NCBI GenBank assembly: GCA_963971305.1
Contig: OZ020303.1
Span: 57,226,867-57,290,866 of the forward strand
DNA from: Arcuatula senhousia
Lineage: Eukaryota > Mollusca > Bivalvia > Mytilida > Mytilidae
DNA: 64,000 nt
Direction: 5' to 3'
Positions within the stretch are counted from its first letter, which is position 1; each line of letters begins with the position of its first letter. Below are positions 31,816 to 41,972 of this stretch, piece by piece. The notes below the pieces were generated by a model. The model made no database searches. It saw only the letters and a program-made list of their open reading frames with translations, and was not told the DNA's origin. A program made the translations under genes and the position numbers.

Positions 31816-33240
31816 TTAATCTCCAGGTTTCACATCCGTAGAAGAGGACGGATTTGACATTTGTACTAAATATTCTGATTTTGGTATTCTCACTCAGAAC
31901 ATTGGATTTCCATACTGGCTTTAGCATTTTAAAGGCTTGACGAGCTTTACACATTCTAGCGTTGATGTCTTCGTCTGTGCCACCGGTCTTACTTATGACA
32001 CTTCCTAGGTATGTAAACTGCTCTACTTCTTCAAGTTCTTCCCCTTCAATTGACACCGCACCTCCTTTTCTGGTTTGAACTTTCATAATTTTTGTCTTTT
32101 TATTGATTATTCTCAGCCCTATTTTCTTTCCGATCTCATTTATTCTGTTGGTCTTTTCCCTTATGTCTTTGATCTGGTGGGACAATAAGGCGAGGTCGTC
32201 AGCAAAGTCCAGATCTTCCCATCTCCTTGTCATTGTCCACTGAATCCCTCTTGGTCTATCAAATGCTTGCTTTGTTATCCAATCAATCACCAGTAAGAAT
32301 AGTGTAGGTGAGAGTAAACAGCCTTGTTTCACCCCAGTTTGAACATGGAAAGGCTCAGTGATTGATGTTTCATGTATCACTTGTACAGTTAAGTCTTTAT
32401 ACAGGGTCTTGACGATGTTTACAATCTTTACTGGTATGCCATAATGCCTTATTAGTTGCCACAGCCCTTCTCTGTTCACACTATCGAAGGCCTTTTCAAA
32501 ATCTATAAAGTTGATATAGAGGGAGGACTGCCATTCCACTGATTATTCCACTATAATTCTGAGGTTAGCGATCTGGTCAGTGCAGCTTCTATTAGGTCTA
32601 AATCCAGCTTGTTCAGCAAGTTCGTTATCAATAGCATCTTTAATTCTATTTAAGAGTATTCTGCATAATACTTTGCTAGCGACTGGCAGAAGAGTTATGC
32701 CTCTCCAATTTTGACAACAGCTGAGGTCTCTTTTCTTTGGTAGTTTAACTAAAAGCCCTTTATTCCATTCTGATGGTACTTGTTCTGCTTCCCAGACTTT
32801 ATTTAGAAGTTTAAGTTAAAATTCTGCAATTTCATCTCCTCCATGTTTTAGTGCTTCAGGTGGTAATCCATCAATTCCAGATGACTTCCCATTTTTCAGC
32901 GATTTCAAAGCCTTTTTTATCTCCTGTTTTGTGATATTGTCCATCTTGATATTTAGCTCTGGCCCAGGTTGTAATATCACAGGTTGGTCTGATTCAGGTC
33001 TATTCAACACATTTTTTTAAATGTTCGTTCCATCTTTCCATTTCATCATTAAGTTTAGTGAGTACCTTTCCATTTTTATCTCTGACAGGTTTTGACTTGC
33101 ATATTCTACGCGTGCTTAACGTTTTAGTGATGTTGCATAGTGCTTTTATATCACCTATGTATGCTGCTCGTTCAGCTTCAGTTGCAAGCTGGTTTACTTG
33201 TTCTCTTTTGTCTCTCCTGCATGATTTCTTCACTTCTTAG
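31312..33240 (-). pseudogene. LINE reverse transcriptase
   Basis: Ordered polymerase motifs on the minus strand: SGIDGLPPEALKHGG (~32870), NWRGITLLPVASKV, then INFIDFEKAFDSVNREGLW (~32490), GVKQGCLLSPTLFLLVIDW (~32310) and the catalytic DLDFADDLALLSH (~32195). This is followed by a thumb and C-terminal region (KTKIMKV, QFTYLGSVISKTGG, FYGCETWRLT). Frame changes near 33240, 33005 and 31770 and stops at 32815 and 32540 inactivate it. The FADD catalytic pair itself is intact. Confidence 0.85.
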
Positions 33241-33289
33241 TGTATTTCTTAATGTTTTGATTGAGCATCGTTTTTCTGTGCTCTCGTTT

Positions 33290-34275
33290 TAGCAGTGGTC
33301 ATTGTTAGTTTTCTTTCCTAAGATTTTTTCGCAAGCATTTTTAATGATATCTCTTCCAGCTGTCCATTCTCTTTCAATATCTAGATCTTGCTCCTCATTG
33401 TATAGCACAGTGAATCTATTCTTTAATTTTAGTTGGACTTCGTCTTTGTTTTTGAGGTCTTTAAATTTATCTATGTTATATTTCACCCTCTTTGTCTCTG
33501 TATTCTTTTCTTTGGCAAGTTTGATTTTTATTTTTGCCAGTATCATGTGGTGGTCTGAGTTGCAGTCTGCCCCTCTCATTTCTCTAACGTCCTGCAATGA
33601 AGTCCTCCATCTCTGACTGATCATGATTTGGTCTATCTGATTTTTTGTCTTGCCATCCGGCGAATCCCATGTTGTTTTGTGGATATTTTTGTTAGGGAAA
33701 AGGCTGCCTCCAATAACCAGTTCATTTGCCTCACAAAATTCAACTAGTCTTAAGCCATTTTCATTCCTCTCTCCAATACCATGTTGTCACATTATTTTTT
33801 CTCTGTTTTCGTTGTTGTCTCCAATTTTTGCATTAAAGTCCCCCATAACAATTGTGATATCTCTCTTAGGTGTTTTATTCATGGTTTGTTGTAATTCTTC
33901 ATAAAAGTTGTCACTTTCTTCTTCATCGGCATCGTTTGTTGGTGCGTAGCACTGAATGATGGTAAAGTTTTGACATTTGGCTTTTAGTCTCACCCACATA
34001 ATTCTTTCATTTGTTGGTTCCCATTCTATCAAACTGTTTTTAGCTTTCTTGGATAACATAATAGCAACTCCTTTTGTATGGTGGTCATGCTCATTTTCGT
34101 TTCCAGAATATAAAATTTCTTCGCCAGTACTCAGTGTTATCCCTCCACTTTGGTTCCATCTTGCCTCGCTAATGCCTAGCACATCAAGGCTGTAATTTCG
34201 CATCTCCTTAGCAATTTGGGCGCATCTTCCTGTCTCATACATAGTACGGACATTCCATTGGGCAACTTTGGTGAC
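33290..34275 (-). pseudogene. LINE endonuclease (EEP/APE-type)
   Basis: The minus frame reads AQWNVRTMYETGRCAQIAKE, then VLGISEARWNQSG, GVAIMLSK, IIQCYAPTNDADEE, VMGDFNAKIG and, further on, ADCNSDHHM. These are the ordered motifs of the APE-like endonuclease of RTE-type LINEs, the group often mis-annotated as craniofacial development protein 2-like. A single TGA (near 33787, after REKIM) and a TAA after NNDHC (33289) interrupt an otherwise continuous frame. It nicks target DNA to prime reverse transcription (family knowledge). Confidence 0.8.
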
Positions 34276-34916
34276 TAATTATGGCGAAAACAGTGGCCTC
34301 GGTTTCCTAAACGTCATTCTCTGTTTTGCCTGGCGGTCAATTGTTGCGGTTTTAAGTAAATCAGCTCCATCCCTTAAAGGGCAAGCGTGATTTAAAGCAT
34401 CTATAGTAGTTTCTGTAATCAGCTCTTTTTACAGGACAAGGTAATTAACCTGGCGCCTAATCCCCTGCCAGGAGGGCCAGGGATTTTTTAACAAGGTGTC
34501 CATCCTCTAGATGAGTGGCTGTCCAAAGCTAATGACTCCCATCCAGCCATTTGTTTTTTATATCAGAGTCAACTTCTCCTAGAATAGCTGTCATCCAAGA
34601 CTAACGACTCTCTTCTAGTCGGCTTTTTACCAAAAGCTGGGGACTAGGTTTGCAGGCATCAGGGCATTTCCACACGCCGATGGGCCTGGCATGCCGTGCA
34701 TTTCGGGGCTTAATCTCCTCCTAGACCTTGTGATTTAGCCTGGGGCCGCAAGGAACCCAGTTTCGATCTGTCACCTCGAGGAGGATCCCATTCCTGGGTA
34801 ACATAGGTCTTGCTGTAGAGAGGCTATGAGTGGCAAGGTACTTAAATTTTCCCTTTCGCAGCGAACTGCTAGCCGTTCGCGCATCATACAGCCATTTGAC
34901 AGACGAGCTAGTGGTT

Positions 34917-35989
34917 AACAAGGTAAAAATATCAGTTGAGTCTGTTTAATTTTATCAATTGATAGATTAAATGACCAATTGGTCTTGTCACATTGAAAAT
35001 AGGGTGAGCTGTTGTTACAGTAGAACGACCACGGTCATAGCACACAGCCAATAATAATAATTAAACAGATTGAATAAAATATACCATTTGGTTCAATCAG
35101 ATTGTGTTAAATCATTGAATTTAATGATGTTTGATCTCACGATCTCATTTTTCGCCGGTACTAGGTCAACTTTTTTCATCTCGTTTTAACATATAAACCT
35201 TTGTACGACTTTAATAGTTCAAAGACACACAACTTCTCAACTATCAAATGCTTCAAACGACTCTTTTTCCAACTTGAAAATGTGGTTGAAATGAGAATAA
35301 GATAAAATTTCTTGACCACAGTGACGTTTCTCAGCTGGTGATCCTCGATTCAACCAGTACCAAGTTCCGGTATCGTTCCCACACAGTGAAACTGTTCAAT
35401 GGCATTGCTTGAACCGTTGTTTTAGACAACAGTTTACAAAATATGAAAGCACCAAACGTATAAAACGGAGAAGTGGGATTGCTCAAATAAACTTGAAATT
35501 CATCTACCTATTTATTTCCCTCCAGCGCATATTATATGATATCTTTAACAAAAGAAGATTTTAATATCACGGAATTTTGTCCGGTTCTAATTTGGTTATC
35601 AATGTACACAACCATGAACTATATTTCATCCTTGATAATATTGTGTTTCATGACTCTTTGGTAAGTCTGACAAGCATAATTATTAACGTCAGTCAAAAGT
35701 ACCACTTTTTAAACAAGCTTGTAAAATATTATCAATACAAAATGTACTGATCTGTTTTTCTTTTAAAAGATAGAACGAATTGCATTTGGGGTTTGGTGCG
35801 TCAATTCTTTATCTTATTTGTTTTTCATTTTGTCGCTTTTCAGTTATTTTTAGAGCAATATTTTAAATATTTCTTTTTACATAATTAGGTTCATTTATTG
35901 ATATTCTTAAATTCTAGGGGCCATCATTTAGCCATTTTTATTTTCAATTCATTTTACCAAATCTGTATCCTAATAAAAGTTAATAAATA
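34917..35989. other. Spacer between LINE and DIRS element
   Basis: No coding region or repeat boundary recognised; AT-rich. Confidence 0.4.
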
Positions 35990-36002
35990 TTTAAACAGGT
36001 AC

Positions 36003-36175
36003 TGTAAAATATTTTCTATATGTTGACTGGATATGTTGTTTATAGATACGTTATCATAATAAATTAAGCTAATTGACCCCTATTGCGCCATGTCAGTCGG
36101 GAAAACCCTCCAAAATTTAAAATAGAATTGACCTATATGGTTGCTGACCCTTACCGGAAGGAGGCTTCCCTTCGG
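36003..36175. repeat. DIRS left inverted terminal repeat
   Basis: From 'ttatcataataaattaagct' through 'agaattgacctatatggttg' to 'ccggaaggaggcttcc' this is the inverted counterpart of 41800-41972, with small indels and substitutions. The outermost part (36003-36045) aligns only loosely. Confidence 0.8.
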
Positions 36176-36689
36176 CACGTGTGATAAAGCCCGAAGACAA
36201 AGTCACAAAAAAGTGTGGTATTTCATGCAATTACTCTGCATTCAAATTAACATATAATTGTATATTATTGTTTTGCTATTTTTTTATTAGTTGTTTTGCA
36301 GCTGTAACTATTATTACAGTTTCAAAGTTTTTTGTTTTGACCTTTTTTATATGTAGACTATTTGTTCAATTTCTTTATCATTTTGGTTCCTCGGCATGGA
36401 TTTTTACCTTGGTAACCCTTAAAATGTGGTTGCTGGCCCAGATGTTTTGTTTGATGGTTCAAGTTCAGAACTGCCTTTTAACAGTGTTTCGGTCAGTGAG
36501 GTCTCCCCAAATCCTGGGTTCCAAACTGCAGCTTCGGTCTAAGTTTCATGGGGTGGCGCTCGGACCCTTTCATCGGGTTCTGCAGTGGAACAGTTGGGTA
36601 TTCCTACATTAGGGATGGTTACGCATACTATTTTTTGGCCTGTTGATTCTTCTGGGTCTATTTTTCTGTCCCAGGTTCATCTATGATGA

Positions 36690-38217
36690 TTTTTCAAACT
36701 AGTGCTAGACCTCCTGCCACTTATTGTTGTTTTGTATTACCTAGCTCAGGATCCTTACCATCTCGTCCTGCTTGGCATCAGGCTCCTGTACCCTATCCTG
36801 TTTTTTTATGGGGGACCTACACCAGGTATTGTCATTATGGGGATCCTAGTCTGTTTTGTCGCCCTCCTGTGGCAGCTACTTCTGTTTCTATTATCCCTTT
36901 CTCTAGTGCCACTAGTAGTAGTTCTTCTCCTGTTTCTCGTGTTTCCTCTTAAGGCAACTCTCAAGAACAGTCTGATCTGATTAAGAGTCTCTTCACAGAT
37001 TTTAAACAATCAGTTAAGAGTGACTGAAGATGATATGCTTTCGGTTGCTTCTGCCGATGATGAAGCAGATTTTCTCACAGAGAACAAAAATCTTAGTTCT
37101 TCTGGTTCTATGGTTCAACCAGGTTCAGGTACCAGTTCACTGTCTGCATCTAATATAGCTACTTCTTCGGTTTTCAGTAATCTACGATTAATGTATCTGA
37201 CCTCAAATCAGCCACCCCTGTTCCTACTAGTGAGGCTCTTCCTCCCTCCTCAGATCCTGATCCATTTGAGGATAAGTCATCTTTTGGTGACTTGAGAGAA
37301 GAGGCCTATTCTTTGTTGAAGAATGTAGCCAAGATTCTCTGTGCTTCTCCTCCTAGACCCAAGCAATGTTCTTCTGGTTTTCAAATTTCTGGTGGTCTGT
37401 CACAGGAACCTAGCTCTTCTCATAGCTCATTTCTTGAGTCTAGTCATGTAGTTTTTGCCCTTCATACTGTTAATGAAGGTCTTAAGTCTTTTGCTGCTGA
37501 CAAAGGAACCAATAATAAGGTGTCTGGTTTTGGGATTTCTAACTTTCCAGATCACTTTAGGCACAAGGAGCATCAGGTATTTGATTCTACTTTAGGTAGA
37601 ACTTTTTCTATCTCTGATAGAGCCTTAACATCTCTTAAAGGGTCCAAATACATAGATGGTGCTCGGATGTCTCAGAACCTTAGGTCTAAAACTGAGAATC
37701 TTCTGCGTTGCTCTTCTCAAGTTTTGAATTCAGCAGAGATCTTTCTTACTGTATCAAGAGGAGTTTAGTCTTTGCTTTAGGTAAAATCTCTTCTGCTCCT
37801 GGTTGACAAGGCTATCGGTTCTACCAAGGCTCTTTTTGGGGTTCTCTTGCTAACTTCTTTCTAAAAGGGCTGAAATCCTTGATAAGTCTGCCATTTTTGA
37901 CAATATCAAAGATTCTTTTCCTAGGTCTGAACTCACAGACAAGCTCTTTTTTAGCTTTACATTTACAGAAGCTTCAGGAGATCAGCAAACAACCACCTCC
38001 TGTCAAGGTACACGTTCTAGTTAACAGCAATGGATCCAAGAGGACGGCCACCATTTCCTTTAACTCCCAGCCTTCTATTAATAGTCAACCTTCTTTTTCT
38101 AGGAAAAGGCAAGTTTTCTTTAGAAAGAAGCATAATGCTTCAACTTCAACTTCCTCTAAATTTGGCAAGCCTTCAAACAGTTATCGAGGTGGAAGGAATC
38201 CCAATCCTTCCACCTAG
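36690..38217 (+). pseudogene. DIRS gag-like region
   Basis: Open segments in shifting frames cover a serine/proline-rich N-terminal part (36690-36950) and an acidic piece around DDEADFLTENKN (37030-37290). A longer frame at 37292-37768 has FPDHFRHKEHQVFDSTLGRT and GARMSQNLRSKTENLL, and a basic C-terminal piece (FSRKRQVFFRKKHN, 37879-38217) follows. Position ahead of the polymerase, composition and basic tail fit the first ORF of DIRS elements. No zinc knuckle is seen. Multiple frameshifts make it non-functional. Confidence 0.6.
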
Positions 38218-38259
38218 GTCTTTGCACCTTCGTACGTTATAGACATAACTAGTGGGGGA

Positions 38260-40180
38260 GAACTGTTCCAAATTTCATCTCAGCATATTCAGGTTGGGGG
38301 AGGTTAACAGCTTCTTCAATCAATGGAAAAAGATCATTTCAGATCGCTTAGTTCTGTCCATAATTCGAGGGGGACTGACTCTTCATTTTCATACTCCACC
38401 TCCTCTATCAGTAACTCCAGTGTTCCTTTCTTAATTTTCAGATCCTGTTACGTTTCAACTGCTTTCTCAGGAGGTCGACAGTCTTTCACAGAAATCTGCG
38501 ATAGAAGAGGTAGACCAGCCGATGATTTCTCCAGGTTTTTATACTTGCCTGTTTCTAGTTCCGAAGAAAACTGGCGGTATGAGACCAGTTATAGATCTAT
38601 CATATCTGAACAACCATTTGGTTATTCCTCACTTCAAAATGGAAACCAACAGGTATATCAGGGCTTCTATCCTTCCGCGCATGTGGACAACTTCAATGGA
38701 CCTTTAGGGTGCATATTTATTTTCATATCTATCTATTGGCCACCTACTTTCCCTGTCCATATTTATCTATTCTTACCTAGACAATTCTCTTGTCAAGAAT
38801 CTTTTCGTTCAGTTTTGTTAGCCCATACAAATACGGTTCTTAAACTGTTTCTTTCTCTTGGCTTCCTTATATCTGAACTAATTCCATCTCAGGACTTCAA
38901 TTTTTTAGGGGAACACTAACTTACAGATCACGATATAGTCCTTCCTACAGAGGAAAAATTTGTCAGTCTCAAGAAGCAAATTCTTTTGTTTCTGTCCGTT
39001 CTGTCAGTATCTACTCGACAGTTATTTTAACTTCTATGGTATCTGAGTTCTCTAGCAGATGTTCCTCTGGTTCGTTTACATCTACGCTCCATTCAGTTCT
39101 TTTTACTCACTTTGGATTCCCTCGTCTCAAAACTAGGAAGCTCAATTTCCTCTTCAATCATCTATTTACCCTCATCTGTAATGGTGGTTAGAGAGAGGGA
39201 ATGTTCTCAGGGCCTATCAATGTCCCCTCTTACTCCTGCAGTGACTATTTATACATATGCCTCCAACCTAGGATGGGGGCATATCTGTCTCCAGACGATC
39301 TCTCAGTGTCAGGGGTTTGTCCCCTTCCTTTTCAATCAGAACACATCAACCTTCTAGAGATAAGAGCAGTTTTACTTTCTCTCAATCATGTTTTCTGGCT
39401 TGCAACAATATTACAGCGGTTGCCTATCTGAAACATCAGGGCATGACACACTCCCTCCCTCCCTCCCGCTTTATCAGATAGCCAAGAACGTTTTACTTCT
39501 TTGCCACTAGACCAGTTCCAGATTCTTCTAGCTGTGAGACATATTCCCAGCCGCCAGAATCTGTTGGCAGACACTCTGTCCAGGTCCATGATTCCAGTAG
39601 ACACAGAGTGGGAGCTCAACCCATCTGTTATCAAGGGCATTACCATGATTTTGGGAACTCCTCTTATAGACCTTTTTGCCACAAGTTTAAATTTCAAAAT
39701 TCAGACCTTCGTGTCTCCAGTTCCCGACCCGAATTCTTATGCAGTAGATGCAATGAGCCTTTCCTGGGCCATGTTTGCTAACACATTTCCTCTGTTCAGG
39801 TTCTTCGCTTCAGTTCTTCGGAAAATAGAGTCGTCCAACTGCAGGATCATTCTTAATGCTCCGGCTTGGCCAAAGCAAAGTTGGTTTCCAGACCTTCATC
39901 CTCTGTCATGTGCTCAGCATCTGGTTCTATCTGTGAGGGTAGATCTGTTATCAAAGTTGAAAGGAAGAGTAGTTTATCATCATCCAGAAAAACTTACATC
40001 TGCACGCTTTGCTTCTCTCAGGAATTACCTCATTGAGAGAGAGTTTTCTAAAGGAGAAGCCAAACATCTCTCAAGGTCAGTCCCAGAGTCTACCAACATA
40101 GATCTGCAATGTCTCGGACAATGCTTTTATCTGGTGGTCAGGACGTTAATTCTAATGAATTTCTTTCTCTGTTGATTAGA
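38260..40180 (+). pseudogene. DIRS reverse transcriptase - RNase H
   Basis: The reverse-transcriptase start is unmistakable: FLVPKKTGGMRPVIDLSYLN followed by HFKMETNR and WTTSMDL (38540-38707). In the catalytic region the frame reads YSYLDNSLVKN near 38779, so the second Asp of the Y-x-D-D box is Asn. ELIPSQDFNFLG follows. The RNase H / linker region reads HIPSRQNLLADTLSRS, TPLIDLFATS and RIILNAPAWPKQSWFPD (39540-39900), signature sequences of DIRS polymerases. Frame changes near 38710, 38920 and 39470 and the lost catalytic residue show it is dead. Confidence 0.85.
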
Positions 40181-40428
40181 TATTTCAGCTTAAAGCGTCT
40201 CAGACAGAGGGCTCTAGTTCCTCAAAGGGAATTATCTCTTGTTCTTCATTCTTTAAAGGTGTCTCCTTTTGATCAAGCTAATGAAGTTCCCATTAAGTAT
40301 GTTGCTTACAAATACCGTTTTTGTTAGCTTTAGCATCTAGGAGAAGAAGAAATGAAGTTAACGCCTTCTCTTTTTCTCCATCTCGCCTTTGTTTTTCTAG
40401 AGATAAATCTTCAGTTTCGCTTTTAACT

Positions 40429-40576
40429 CAGTTTGATTAAAATCAGCCCTCTCACTAGCTCCCCCATTTTATTCACAAATTAGGACATCATTTGTCCTTG
40501 GTTTCAGACTAAAGGTTTCATTTCACAGAAATGTTATAAATGGGAGCTAGTTAGAGGGCTAATTTTAATCAGATTG
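40429..40576. mobile_element. 148-bp MITE with 10-bp target duplication
   Basis: Ends are inverted copies over ~39 bp: CAGTTTGATTAAAATCAGCC and, complemented from the right end, CAATCTGATTAAAATTAGCC, continuing through CTCT(c/a)ACTAGCTCCC. GCTTTTAACT flanks it at 40419-40428 and 40577-40586. Removing the element and one flank copy restores the recombinase reading. The 9-10 bp duplication size points to a Mutator-like source; this is inference. Confidence 0.8.
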
Positions 40577-40611
40577 GCTTTTAACTGATCCTTCCTTTCT
40601 TGTAAAGAATC

Positions 40612-40852
40612 AATCTCACAACTATGTTGTGTTTTATGGTCATTACCGGATCTTAAGATCGCAATGGAAGAGGGAGGTTTGGCGCCATAAAACCTAGTTT
40701 AACCCACCATTTCGTTTGAAATGCCTGTACCAAGTCAGGACCATTGCGATCCACCAATTCTCCAATATGACTGATTTGTTTTTGGCATTTTCTCTGGACT
40801 ATGAGATTGATCATTCAAGTTCGGTAGTTTTGTTATTACCTTTATTTACCAG
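40612..40852 (+). repeat. 2960-type palindromic repeat inserted in DIRS
   Basis: Nearly identical to 2960-3195 (start 'tcacaactatgtt', end 'gttattacctttattta'), including the GATCGCAATGG / CCATTGCGATC inverted arms. It lies between recombinase codons reading ...LVKNQ and PDNGLTSVV, which marks it as an insertion rather than part of the DIRS element. High similarity between the two copies suggests recent activity. Confidence 0.75.
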
Positions 40853-40905
40853 ATAATGGTTTAACTTCTGTTGTTAAACCCGCCCTTCCTATTAATTCTG
40901 ATTGT

Positions 40906-41195
40906 TCGTGGTTCGATCCTCGTCCGGGGTGAAAATTTCATGAACCAATTTTCCGACTCTCTCTTGACACCATTTGCGAGGATGGTCTCAAGGTACGATG
41001 CTAGTACTTCGGAAGGGACGAAAAAAGGTTGTCCCGTGTATGTGGAGAGCAATACCCCATGCACATTAAAGACCCCGTTGTAGAGGCTTATTGGGGGCCG
41101 CTACAAAGGCCACACTCGCAAACTGCTAGCTGGAGAGGGATTCACATAAACACTAAGCTTGTTTCCCAATCCAGGGAAAATAAATATGTTTAAAC
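40906..41195 (+). mobile_element. tRNA-derived SINE, 5' truncated
   Basis: Flanked by TAATTCTGATTGT at 40893-40905 and 41196-41208, a perfect 13-bp target duplication. It starts with 'cgtggttcgatcctcg', which contains a tRNA-type B box (GGTTCGATCC); the A box is missing, so the insertion is truncated at its 5' end. The body has 'ggaagggacgaaaaaaggtt' and 'gggggccgctacaaagg', and the end is 'gggaaaataaatatgtttaaac'. The size (~290 bp) suits a mollusc tRNA-SINE; the exact family is not identified. Confidence 0.75.
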
Positions 41196-41687
41196 TAATT
41201 CTGATTGTAATTTACTCTGTCCTATCAGAATTCTGGATATTTATCTTAGAAGAACCAATTTTCTGAGGTCAAACTCAAATTCTATGGCATTCATTCCTAT
41301 TAAGAAGGATGTGTCTGATTTGTCAGTTAAAACAATTTCCACTTGGATATGTAGAACTATATCTTTGTGTTGTGAGTTGTTCAAAGAAGATGCAAGATCT
41401 CTTTTCAGTGTCAAGGCTCATGATGTAATATCTATCTCGACATCTTGGACTCTTTTCAATTCGGCTTCACTAGATGAAGTTTTGACTGTTGGTCTCTGGA
41501 TATATAAAAATTCCTTCACTTCTCATTATCTACGCTCTATGTCTTCTATGGCTGAAAATTTGTTTTCTCTAGGTCCTATTGTTTCTGCCCAGAGACTCAA
41601 TTTTCCTCCACTATCTTAGGATGCTAGGGATTCAGCCTTGCGTTAGATTCTATCTGAATCTATTATGGTAACGTAATTATAGCTATA

Positions 41688-41726
41688 ACATTCAACATTT
41701 TTAAAGTAAAATGTATTTTTATAATA
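41688..41726. repeat. DIRS internal complementary region
   Basis: 'caacatttttaaagtaaaatg' followed by tatttttat is the perfect complement of ~41937-41968 at the outer edge of the right terminal repeat. DIRS elements carry an internal region complementary to their termini that templates joining of the ends; position (after the recombinase, before the right repeat) fits. Confidence 0.7.
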
Positions 41727-41799
41727 TAAAAACTAGAGGAGCCCTCCCTTGTCCTCTCCTTCATCCCTCATCTCCTCAGATTTTCTTTTTATGTGGGAT

Positions 41800-41972
41800 T
41801 AAATGGTCTAATCAATGGAAGCCTGCTTCCGGTAAGGGTCAGCAACCATATAGGTCAATTCTATTTTTGTTTAGGAGTGTTTTTCCGACTCATGACGTAA
41901 TAGGGGTCAATTAGCCGAATTTATTATGATAAGTATTTATATAATAAAAATACATTTTACTTTAAAAATGTT
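41800..41972. repeat. DIRS right inverted terminal repeat
   Basis: Inverted partner of 36003-36175, from 'ggaagcctgcttccggtaag' to 'cattttactttaaaaatgtt'. It differs by several substitutions and small indels, compatible with an old insertion. Confidence 0.8.

Larger units (their letters stand above)
31104..34904 (-). mobile_element. RTE-like LINE, decayed, with candidate target duplication
   Basis: A ~3.8 kb minus-strand non-LTR retrotransposon with an apurinic-type endonuclease followed by a reverse transcriptase. GAGCTAGTGGTT occurs at 31092-31103 and 34905-34916, just outside the element, and is the probable 12-bp target duplication. The 5' region (34280-34904) includes sequence reading LPRNGILLEVTDRNWVPCG, without known function. 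The 3' coding end is duplicated (31205-31815). Several stops and frameshifts mean it is immobile. Confidence 0.7.
40100..41620 (+). pseudogene. DIRS tyrosine recombinase, split by three insertions
   Basis: Pieces of a tyrosine recombinase lie at about 40100-40430, 40590-40612, 40852-40905 and 41196-41620. The last reads VSDLSVKTISTWICRTISL, KAHDVISISTSWTLFNSASL and FTSHYLRSM, matching the C-terminal catalytic half of DIRS recombinases. The His of the H-x-x-R box and the nucleophilic Tyr are present, but the Arg is Ile (ATA). A MITE (40429-40576), a palindromic repeat (40612-40852) and a SINE (40906-41195) interrupt the gene. In living elements this enzyme integrates circular cDNA without target duplications. 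Confidence 0.8.
35990..41972 (+). mobile_element. DIRS-type tyrosine-recombinase retrotransposon
   Basis: A ~6 kb element bounded by inverted terminal repeats (about 36003-36175 and 41800-41972; for example 'gctaattgacccctatt' and its complement, and 'ggttgctgacccttaccgga' with its complement). Inside, in order on the plus strand, are a gag-like region, a DIRS-type reverse transcriptase with RNase H, and a tyrosine recombinase. A stretch near 41688-41726 complements the outer end of the right terminal repeat, the position expected for the internal complementary region that DIRS elements use to circularise (family knowledge). All genes are broken, and three other elements have inserted in the recombinase gene. 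Confidence 0.85.

Noticed and set aside
36181..36612. 143-codon frame after the DIRS left repeat
   Set aside because: Low-complexity hydrophobic translation in T-rich DNA; DIRS coding begins further right.
40906..40925. A tRNA gene
   Set aside because: Only a B box is present, with no A box or cloverleaf; the flanking 13-bp duplication shows a truncated SINE.
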